Origin: Prevotella sp. CAG:924
Lineage (GTDB): Bacteria > Bacteroidota > Bacteroidia > Bacteroidales > Bacteroidaceae
Length of the DNA: 40,755 nucleotides
Reading direction: 5' to 3'
NCBI GenBank assembly: GCA_000431975.1
Contig: HF988519.1
Location: 1-40,755 of the forward strand
Shown: in pieces, positions 35,076 through 40,755 of the stretch
How positions within the stretch are numbered: the first letter of the stretch is position 1
How the letters are laid out: each line of letters starts with the position of its first letter
Notes under the pieces: generated by a model
Databases searched by the model: none
The model's input: only the letters and a program-made list of their open reading frames with translations
What the model was told of the DNA's origin: nothing
Position numbers and translations under genes: made by a program

Positions 35076-35228
35076 CTTAGTATAAAAAGGTGCATGACAT
35101 CCGTGGCGACACGGCCTAAGCATGTTGTCTGCTAGACTAAATCTGCGGAAATAGCTTACAAGCCACCTCCTGCTACGGTTTGCCGTACCATAAGTCAATT
35201 ACCGCAACCAGTTGAATTTCTTCAGTTC
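35076..35228 (+). promoter_or_regulatory. Structured 5' leader of hisH with a 13-codon ORF
   Basis: The leader carries a short ORF at 35094-35135 (MTSVATRPKHVVC, stop TAG), preceded by AAAAGG. It also has the hairpin CCGTG-GCGA-CACGG (35101-35114, a GNRA tetraloop) and TACGG-TTTG-CCGTA (35174-35187). Only one His codon is present in the short ORF, so classical histidine attenuation is not supported. No known riboswitch was recognised. Confidence 0.4.
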
Positions 35229-35822
35229 ATGAAAGTAGCGATCGTAAAATATAATGCCGGCAATATCTACTCAGTGGAGAACGCGCTCCGTCGACTGGGC
35301 ATTGAACCGGTGCTCACAGACGAGGCCGAACAGTTGCAAAAGGCCGACCGGGTGCTTTTTCCCGGTCAGGGAAACGCACGGACGACGATGGACTATCTGC
35401 GTGAGCACCATCTCGACCAGCTCATCCGCGACCTACGTCAGCCGGTGCTCGGCATCTGTGTAGGTCAGCAGCTTCTCTGCCGTCATTCCGAAGAAGGTGA
35501 CGTCGACTGTATCGGCATTTTCCCTGTGGATGTGAAACGGTTCTGTCCACAACGACACGAAGACAAAGTGCCTGCCATGGGCTGGAACGCCTTAACCGGT
35601 TTGAAGTCGCCGCTGTTCAAAGGTCTTCACGACGGCGATTTCACCTATTTCATTCATAGCTATTATGTGCCACTCTGCGATGAGACCATCGCCACCGCAA
35701 ACTATATCCTACCCTACTCCGCCGCCCTTCATCGCGACAATTTCTGGAGCGTGCAGTTCCATCCCGAGAAGAGCGGGCGCGTAGGCGAACAGATATTAAA
35801 AAATTTCATTGAAGGAATATGA
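35229..35822 (+). CDS. hisH: Imidazole glycerol phosphate synthase, glutamine amidotransferase subunit
   Basis: This 197-residue subunit hydrolyses glutamine and channels ammonia to HisF. The class I amidotransferase triad is visible: Cys77 in LGICVGQQLL, and His178 and Glu180 in VQFHPEKSG. The oxyanion-type segment FPGQGNA is also present. It is the first gene of the his run here, and its stop overlaps the hisA start in ATGA. The order hisH-hisA-hisF-hisIE matches the conserved core of his operons; hisG, hisD, hisC and hisB are not in the window. Confidence 0.96.
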   Translation: MKVAIVKYNAGNIYSVENALRRLGIEPVLTDEAEQLQKADRVLFPGQGNARTTMDYLREHHLDQLIRDLRQPVLGICVGQQLLCRHSEEGDVDCIGIFPVDVKRFCPQRHEDKVPAMGWNALTGLKSPLFKGLHDGDFTYFIHSYYVPLCDETIATANYILPYSAALHRDNFWSVQFHPEKSGRVGEQILKNFIEGI

Positions 35823-36535
35823 ATATCGAACTGATTCCAGCCATTGATCTGATCGACGGCAAATGCGTACGTCTGCAAAAGGGCGACTACCATGCGAAGA
35901 CGGTCTATAATGACGATCCCGTAGCTCAGGCGCGTGAGTTTGAGCGTCTGGGACTGAAACGTCTGCATGTAGTGGACCTTGACGGTGCCAAGTCGAAGCA
36001 CGTCGTCAATCTTAAGACGGTGCGGGCCATTACAGAGGCTACCAGCCTAACAGTCGACTTCGGTGGCGGAATCAAGACGGAAGACGACCTGCGGGCAGCT
36101 TTCGATGCCGGAGCATCCATGGTCACCGTTGGCAGCATAGCAGTGAAAGAGCCCGAGCGTGTGATGGGTTGGCTGCGTACATACGGTAGCGACCGCATCA
36201 TCCTGGGTGCTGATGTGCGCAACGGCAACATTGCCATCAATGGCTGGTTAGAGGATACGCCCATACAGCTCATCCCTTTCCTCGAAAAATATATAGAAGC
36301 CGGTGTACAGAATGTACTGTGCACGGACATCTCGCGCGATGGCATGCTCTCCGGGCCTGCCCTCGATCTCTATAAGCAGATCATGAGGCAATATCCTCAG
36401 TTGCACCTGATAGCCAGTGGCGGCGTCAGCAGCAATGACGACATACGCTGCCTTGATGATGCCGGCATACCAGCTGTCGTCTTCGGTAAGGCATACTATG
36501 AGGGAAAGATCCGTATTAAAGAATTAACAGAATGA
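35819..36535 (+). CDS. hisA: ProFAR isomerase HisA
   Basis: This 238-residue TIM barrel performs the Amadori rearrangement of ProFAR to PRFAR in histidine synthesis. The first catalytic Asp is in IPAIDLIDGKCVRL and the second in CTDISRDGMLSG. The two phosphate-binding glycine motifs are in VDFGGGIKT and ASGGVSSNDD. Length and motifs are standard. Starts and stops overlap hisH and hisF by 4 bases each, implying translational coupling and balanced output. Confidence 0.97.
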   Translation: MNIELIPAIDLIDGKCVRLQKGDYHAKTVYNDDPVAQAREFERLGLKRLHVVDLDGAKSKHVVNLKTVRAITEATSLTVDFGGGIKTEDDLRAAFDAGASMVTVGSIAVKEPERVMGWLRTYGSDRIILGADVRNGNIAINGWLEDTPIQLIPFLEKYIEAGVQNVLCTDISRDGMLSGPALDLYKQIMRQYPQLHLIASGGVSSNDDIRCLDDAGIPAVVFGKAYYEGKIRIKELTE

Positions 36536-37332
36536 CTCAAAATAACAATACCGGCTATCTGGAGTCGGGCAGCTCTTCGTTGGCCAGACGGATCATCCCC
36601 TGTCTGGATGTAAAGGACGGAGAAACCGTCAAAGGAGTGAACTTCGTCCACCTCCGCTCAGCCGGCGATCCTGTCGAACTGGGTAAGGCCTACAGCGAGG
36701 CAGGGGCAGACGAATTGGTGTTCCTCGACATCACCGCCTCCTATGAGGGCCGCAAGACTTTCACCGACATGGTCACACGCGTGGCCCGGGAGATCAACAT
36801 TCCTTTTACGGTGGGAGGCGGCATCAATGCCATTGAAGACGTGGAACGTCTGTTGTCGGCCGGAGCCGATAAGGTGAGCATCAACTCCGCCGCCATCCGC
36901 CGGCCGGAGCTGATCGATGACATAGCGCGGCGATTTGGCTCGCAGGTATGCGTCTGTGCCATTGATGCCCGTCTCGATGAGGACGGCTGGCACTGCTATG
37001 TGAAGGGTGGTCGCGAGCGTACCCCGTTGGGACTTTTCGACTGGGCACGTGAGGTGGCTGACCGTGGAGCCGGTGAGATTCTGTTCACCAGCATGAACCA
37101 CGATGGCGTGAAGCAGGGCTTTGCCAATGAGGCATTGGCCGAACTGGCTGAGGCCGTGTCCATCCCTATCATTGCTAGCGGAGGTGCCGGCACGATGGAG
37201 CACTTCCGGGATGCCTTTACCATTGGACATGCCGATGCGGCACTTGCCGCCAGTGTATTCCACTTCGGAGAGATTAAAATACCGGAGTTGAAAAAATATC
37301 TCAAACAAGAAGGTATAAGCGTAAGAATATGA
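36532..37332 (+). CDS. hisF: Imidazole glycerol phosphate synthase, cyclase subunit
   Basis: This 266-residue TIM barrel closes the imidazole ring using ammonia from HisH, releasing AICAR to purine synthesis. The catalytic acids are the Asp in RIIPCLDVKDG and the Asp in VCAIDARLDEDG. Phosphate sites are in TVGGGINAIED and ASGGAGTMEHF. HisF usually begins within a few residues of the RIIPCLDV motif; here about 16 residues (MTQNNNTGYLESGSSS) precede it. The ATG that overlaps the hisA stop supports this start, although a TTG near 36580 would give a standard-length protein. Confidence 0.96.
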   Translation: MTQNNNTGYLESGSSSLARRIIPCLDVKDGETVKGVNFVHLRSAGDPVELGKAYSEAGADELVFLDITASYEGRKTFTDMVTRVAREINIPFTVGGGINAIEDVERLLSAGADKVSINSAAIRRPELIDDIARRFGSQVCVCAIDARLDEDGWHCYVKGGRERTPLGLFDWAREVADRGAGEILFTSMNHDGVKQGFANEALAELAEAVSIPIIASGGAGTMEHFRDAFTIGHADAALAASVFHFGEIKIPELKKYLKQEGISVRI

Positions 37333-37967
37333 CCATAGATTTCGATAAGATGAACGGCCTCGTACCGGCCATCATTCAGGATGCCGTGACGAAGAACGTG
37401 CTGATGCTGGGCTTCATGAATCAGGAAGCCTATCAGAAAACCATAGAGACGAAAAAGGTAACTTTCTGGAGCCGTACGCGCCAGTGCCTATGGACTAAGG
37501 GAGAGACCTCCGGTCACTATCTCCATCTGGTGAGCATCCAGGTCGATTGTGACAACGATACACTACTCGTGAAGGTACATCCCGAAGGTCCTACCTGTCA
37601 CAAAGGTACAGACACGTGTTGGGGTGAGGAGAATCGCTTGAACCCTATCTTGTTCCTGTCTGAGTTGCAGGATTTTATCTGCCAACGCCACGAAGAGATG
37701 CCCGAGAACAGCTACACCACCAGCCTCTTTCGTAAGGGTGTAAACAAAATGGCACAGAAAGTGGGAGAAGAGGCTGTCGAGACCGTCATCGAGGCTACCA
37801 ACGGCACGACGGAGAACCTTATCTACGAAGGCTCCGACCTGCTTTACCATCTCATCGTATTGCTCACCGGCAAAGGACTTCGTATCGAGGACCTTGTTAC
37901 GGAACTGGCCAAGCGTCACGATCCGGAATGGGACAAGAAACGCCGTATCGCTAAAAGTAAAGAATAA
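37329..37967 (+). CDS. hisIE: Bifunctional phosphoribosyl-AMP cyclohydrolase / phosphoribosyl-ATP pyrophosphatase
   Basis: This 212-residue fusion carries out steps 2 and 3 of histidine synthesis. The HisI half (1-110) has FWSRTRQCLWTKGETSGH and the zinc Cys in VDCDND and PTCHKGTDTCW. The HisE half (about 115-212) has SYTTSLFRKGVNKMAQKVGEEAVET, a MazG-like helical fold with the metal-binding Glu residues, and SDLLYHLIVLL. It overlaps hisF by 4 bases. The following ftsE-like gene starts only 6 bases later, so transcription probably continues. Confidence 0.96.
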   Translation: MTIDFDKMNGLVPAIIQDAVTKNVLMLGFMNQEAYQKTIETKKVTFWSRTRQCLWTKGETSGHYLHLVSIQVDCDNDTLLVKVHPEGPTCHKGTDTCWGEENRLNPILFLSELQDFICQRHEEMPENSYTTSLFRKGVNKMAQKVGEEAVETVIEATNGTTENLIYEGSDLLYHLIVLLTGKGLRIEDLVTELAKRHDPEWDKKRRIAKSKE

Positions 37968-37973
37968 ACCATT

Positions 37974-38684
37974 ATGCTGATCAATTATAATAAGGTAAAC
38001 GTCTATCAAGGCGACAGTCTGGTCCTCAATAATGTGAATTTCCATGTTGACGAGGGCGAGTTTATTTACATCATCGGTAAGGTGGGCTCTGGCAAAAGCT
38101 CACTGTTGAAGACATTCTATTGTGAGCTTGATCTCTATCCGTCAGAAGAAGAGGTAGCGGAGGTGCTCGGACGCAATCTCCTGACTCTCAAGCGTAAGGA
38201 GATACCGGCCCTGCGTCGGGAGATGGGCGTTATCTTCCAGGATTTCCAGCTTCTTCATGACCGTTCGGTGTACAAGAACCTTCAGTTTGTACTGAGGGCC
38301 ACGGGATGGAAGAACAAGAAGAAGATCGATGAGCGTATCAATGAAGTGCTTGCTGCTGTCGGCATGCCCGACAAGCTCGAGAGCATGCCTCATGAACTAT
38401 CCGGTGGTGAGCAGCAGCGCATCGCCATCGCGCGCGCACTTCTCAATCAGCCCAAAGTCATCATTGCAGATGAGCCGACCGGCAACCTTGATCCTGATAC
38501 CGCCAACAACATCGTCAAGCTGTTGAAAGACATCACCGCTCAGGGAACAGCCGTCATCATGTCGACCCACAACATTCCAATGCTCGACCGTTTCCCCGGT
38601 GTCGTTTACCGATGCGAGAACGCGGAACTGCATGACGTCACCCATGAATATAATAAGGTGAACGTTTCGGAAGAGGAGGATTGA
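37974..38684 (+). CDS. ftsE: FtsE-like ABC transporter ATP-binding protein
   Basis: This 236-residue cytoplasmic ATPase resembles FtsE, which with FtsX controls peptidoglycan hydrolases at the division site. Walker A is GKVGSGKS (35-42), the signature is LSGGEQQRIAIARAL (about 145), Walker B is VIIADEPTGNLD, and the switch His is in MSTHNIP. The C-terminus is a short charged tail (YNKVNVSEEED). No FtsX permease lies beside it. It sits between hisIE (6 bases upstream) and lysC (70 bases downstream), so its expression may follow amino acid synthesis. LolD-like ATPases are similar, and the FtsE name is a best match. Confidence 0.82.
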   Translation: MLINYNKVNVYQGDSLVLNNVNFHVDEGEFIYIIGKVGSGKSSLLKTFYCELDLYPSEEEVAEVLGRNLLTLKRKEIPALRREMGVIFQDFQLLHDRSVYKNLQFVLRATGWKNKKKIDERINEVLAAVGMPDKLESMPHELSGGEQQRIAIARALLNQPKVIIADEPTGNLDPDTANNIVKLLKDITAQGTAVIMSTHNIPMLDRFPGVVYRCENAELHDVTHEYNKVNVSEEED

Positions 38685-38754
38685 TGGCAGCCGTTAATAG
38701 CCATGTCCGCTTCCTTATTAAACAAGAATTGAATAATTTAAAAATAAGAAGACC

Positions 38755-40077
38755 ATGAAGGTTATGAAATTTGGTGGCACCTCAGTAGGTAGCCCCGAAC
38801 GTATGAAAGGTGTTGCACAGTTGATCACCAAATCGGGTGAGCCAACGTTTGTCGTTTTGTCTGCCATGAGTGGCACCACCAACTCGCTTGTTGAAATCAG
38901 CGATTATCTCTACAAGAAAAACCCTGAAGGGGCCAATGAGGTAATCAATAACCTTGAAAAGAAATATATGCTCCATATAGAGCAGCTCTACTCTACGGAC
39001 GAATATAAGGAGAAGACACGCGAGTTCCTGACGGGCGAGTTCAATTATCTCCGCTCGTTCACAAAGGATCTGTTTACCTCTTTCGAGGAAAAGACGATCG
39101 TCGCCCAGGGAGAGATCATGTCGACCAATATGATGGTCAATTACCTGCAAGAACAGGGTGTGAAGGCTGTGCTCCTCTCCGCACTCGACTTCATGCGTAC
39201 CGACAAGAACGCTGAGCCAGACCTGCAGTATATCAAGGAAAAGCTTAAAGGTGTGATGGATGCCAATGCCGATCAGCAGATCTATCTCACCCAGGGCTTT
39301 ATCTGCAGAAACGCCTATGGAGAGATTGACAATCTGCAGCGTGGCGGCTCTGACTATACCGCCTCACTCGTCGGTGCGGCACTGCCTGCTGACGAAATCC
39401 AAATTTGGACCGACATCGACGGCATGCATAACAATGACCCCCGTGTGGTTGACAAGACAGAGGCCGTGCGTCAGCTTAACTTCGAGGAAGCTGCCGAGCT
39501 CGCTTATTTTGGTGCGAAGATCCTGCATCCTACCTGCGTGCAGCCTGCCAAGTATGCCGGCATTCCCGTACGCCTGAAGAATACGATGGATCCCGATGCC
39601 GAGGGTACAATCATCGATAACGTGATTGTCCGTGGCAAGATCAAGGCTGTGGCCGCCAAGGATCATATCACTGCCGTAAAGATCAAATCGAGCCGTATGC
39701 TGCTGGCTACAGGTTTCCTGCGCAAAGTGTTCGAGATCTTTGAGAGCTATCAGACACCCATCGACATGATTGCCACCTCTGAGGTAGGCGTGTCGATGAG
39801 TATTGACAATGACAGCCATCTCAATGAGATCGTAGACGAACTGAAGAAATATGGTACCGTGACCGTTGACGCCGATATGTGCATCATCTGTGTTGTTGGT
39901 GACCTCGATTGGAGCAACCTCGGTTTCGAGACTCTCGCTACCGACGCCATGAAAGATATCCCTGTACGAATGATCAGCTACGGTGGCTCTAACTACAATA
40001 TTTCTTTCCTCATTAAGGAGAGCGATAAGAAGCGTGCGCTGCAGAGCTTGAGCGATGTGCTCTTCAACAACAACTAA
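38755..40077 (+). CDS. lysC: Aspartokinase (monofunctional, with ACT domains)
   Basis: This 440-residue enzyme phosphorylates aspartate, the entry to lysine, diaminopimelate, threonine and methionine synthesis. The kinase domain begins with KVMKFGGTSVGS and includes GRTAL-like positions as GGSDYTASLVGAAL and the segment WTDIDGMHNNDPRVV. The C-terminal third has two ACT-type folds (ITAVKIKSSRML and CIICVVGDLDW), the site of feedback by an amino acid end product. Length excludes a homoserine dehydrogenase fusion. It precedes lysA, which indicates the lysine/diaminopimelate branch. No lysine riboswitch was seen in the 70-base gap upstream. Confidence 0.94.
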   Translation: MKVMKFGGTSVGSPERMKGVAQLITKSGEPTFVVLSAMSGTTNSLVEISDYLYKKNPEGANEVINNLEKKYMLHIEQLYSTDEYKEKTREFLTGEFNYLRSFTKDLFTSFEEKTIVAQGEIMSTNMMVNYLQEQGVKAVLLSALDFMRTDKNAEPDLQYIKEKLKGVMDANADQQIYLTQGFICRNAYGEIDNLQRGGSDYTASLVGAALPADEIQIWTDIDGMHNNDPRVVDKTEAVRQLNFEEAAELAYFGAKILHPTCVQPAKYAGIPVRLKNTMDPDAEGTIIDNVIVRGKIKAVAAKDHITAVKIKSSRMLLATGFLRKVFEIFESYQTPIDMIATSEVGVSMSIDNDSHLNEIVDELKKYGTVTVDADMCIICVVGDLDWSNLGFETLATDAMKDIPVRMISYGGSNYNISFLIKESDKKRALQSLSDVLFNNN

Positions 40078-40116
40078 GACAGTAGCATTAATAAGATTAT
40101 CCAATTTATTATCAAC

Positions 40117-40192
40117 CCAGTCCCAATCGGTCAATTAAAGGTCTGGAAGAAGCCGGCCAAGCCAATAATAGCGGTCTACCGGCCGGTTGGGA
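40117..40192 (+). repeat. Inverted repeats in the lysC-lysA gap
   Basis: TCCCAATCGG (40121-40130) pairs with CCGGTTGGGA (40183-40192) with one G-U. Inside lie CCGGCC (40153-40158) and GGCCGG (40181-40186), which can pair alternatively. These competing stems sit about 35 bases before the lysA ATG. No T-run follows, so this is either a processing/stability structure or a translational control element. Confidence 0.4.
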
Positions 40193-40226
40193 TTAAATAA
40201 GATACGATACAACACACAGACTGAAT

Positions 40227-40755
40227 ATGAAAGGAACGTTCCCGATTTCCAAATTTGCCGGTGTACGTACGCCGTTTTACTATTATGACACTGATCTGCT
40301 CCAGAAGACATTAGACACCATAAAGACCGAGGCTGGCCGTTACGAGAATTTTGAGGTACACTATGCCATTAAGGCCAATGCCAACCCTAAGGTGCTGAGC
40401 ATCATTGCCCACGCCGGGCTTGGTGCGGATTGTGTCAGCGGAGGCGAGATCGAAGCAGCTCTGAAGGCTGGCTTCCCCGCTTCGAAAATAGTGTTTGCCG
40501 GAGTCGGCAAGGCTGATTGGGAAATCAATCTCGGACTGGATGCCGATATTTTCTGTTTCAATGTGGAGAGCGTGCCCGAGTTGGAAGTCATCAATGAGCT
40601 GGCTGCGGCAAAAGGCAAGACAGCACACGTTTGCTTCCGAATCAATCCCAACGTGGGAGCCCATACACATGCCAATATCACGACAGGACTGGCAGAGAAC
40701 AAGTTCGGTATTGCCATGGACGATATGGAAAGCATCATTGAGGAAGCAGCAGGAA
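40227..40755 (+). CDS. lysA: Diaminopimelate decarboxylase, N-terminal part (runs off the window)
   Basis: The first 176 residues are present. This PLP enzyme decarboxylates meso-diaminopimelate to lysine in the cytoplasm. The segment TPFYYYDTDLL opens the TIM barrel; the PLP lysine is in VHYAIKANANPKVL; then GLGADCVSGGEIEAAL, KIVFAGVGKADWEI, FNVESVPELEVI and CFRINPNVGAHTHANITTG follow in the family's usual order. The ATG at 40227 is preceded by in-frame sequence without an alternative start. It follows lysC on the same strand with a gap of 149 bases. Confidence 0.93.
   Translation, partial: MKGTFPISKFAGVRTPFYYYDTDLLQKTLDTIKTEAGRYENFEVHYAIKANANPKVLSIIAHAGLGADCVSGGEIEAALKAGFPASKIVFAGVGKADWEINLGLDADIFCFNVESVPELEVINELAAAKGKTAHVCFRINPNVGAHTHANITTGLAENKFGIAMDDMESIIEEAAG

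Larger units (their letters stand above)
34310..35228. other. Gene-free, AT-rich region upstream of hisH
   Basis: I see no supported gene in about 900 bases. Two small minus-strand frames (34798-35016 and 35007-35198) have no family resemblance. Inverted repeats are TTCTTTG/CAAAGAA (34427-34445) and the near-palindrome ACGATTA-A-TAATCGT (34513-34527). The right end holds the hisH promoter and a structured leader, listed separately. The rest is low-complexity AT-rich DNA. Confidence 0.6.

Noticed and set aside
35007..35198. A 63-codon minus-strand ORF overlapping the his leader
   Set aside because: It runs against the well-formed hisH promoter and its translation is unlike a protein family.
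38685..38754. Possible lysine riboswitch before lysC
   Set aside because: The gap is 70 bases, too short for the lysine riboswitch, and no matching conserved core was seen.
39364..40134. A 256-codon minus-strand frame opposite lysC
   Set aside because: Composition is that of an antisense shadow and the plus strand has intact aspartokinase motifs throughout.
1..40755. CRISPR arrays, insertion sequences, prophage genes, tRNA or rRNA genes
   Set aside because: I looked for regularly spaced repeats, transposase or integrase motifs and tRNA-like T-arm sequences in the gaps and saw none; a tRNA scan was not run.

Overview
The window looks like chromosome from a Bacteroidales bacterium, most likely Prevotella or a close relative. 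Four things support this. Upstream regions repeatedly carry the Bacteroidetes -7 box (TAnnTTTG) instead of a sigma70 -10 box. LpxC is fused to FabZ. Rho carries a long acidic, Asn/Gln-rich insertion. Shine-Dalgarno sequences are weak and leaders are A-rich. Almost all of the sequence is core housekeeping DNA. I see no insertion sequence, phage, CRISPR array, rRNA or tRNA.

Layout. (1) 269-9015, minus strand: a lipid A and envelope block read lpxD, lpxC-fabZ, lpxA, miaA, a class A penicillin-binding protein, then a PIF1-type helicase with C-terminal TPR-like repeats. (2) 9016-9584: a gene-free stretch with the prs terminator, several inverted repeats and the lpx promoter. (3) 9585-11912: prs (minus) and a carboxynorspermidine/carboxyspermidine decarboxylase gene (plus) diverge from closely spaced promoters. 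(4) 11909-14725, minus: a TPR-like exported protein translationally coupled to an M64 metallopeptidase, preceded by a glucosaminidase-LysM protein. (5) 14854-18812, minus: rho and rpsA. (6) 19004-25412, minus: a LolC/E-type permease, a PLP aminotransferase, TrmO, an LTA-synthase-like membrane sulfatase-fold protein and a WG-repeat protein. (7) 25595-28837, plus: a small lipoprotein and clpC. (8) 28962-34278, minus: DUF4375, smpB, metH, a HAD phosphatase and a type II pantothenate kinase, probably one operon. (9) 34310-35228: a gene-free region ending in a good promoter and a structured leader. (10) 35229-40755, plus: hisH-hisA-hisF-hisIE with 4-base ATGA overlaps throughout, then an ftsE-like ATPase, lysC and the start of lysA, which runs off the right edge.

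Functional themes. The left part joins lipid A synthesis to peptidoglycan polymerisation. The right part joins PRPP-dependent histidine synthesis to the aspartate branch that makes diaminopimelate and lysine, with an orphan division-type ABC ATPase between them. The middle holds transcription termination (Rho), translation (S1, SmpB, MiaA, TrmO) and protein quality control (ClpC, SmpB).

I did not find a convincing new multi-gene system. The best leads are small: the long disordered insertion of Rho, a MetH without its reactivation domain, the FtsE-like ATPase between his and lys genes, the short ORF and hairpins in the hisH leader, and inverted repeats around the lpx promoter. All calls come from reading the sequence; no database search was run.
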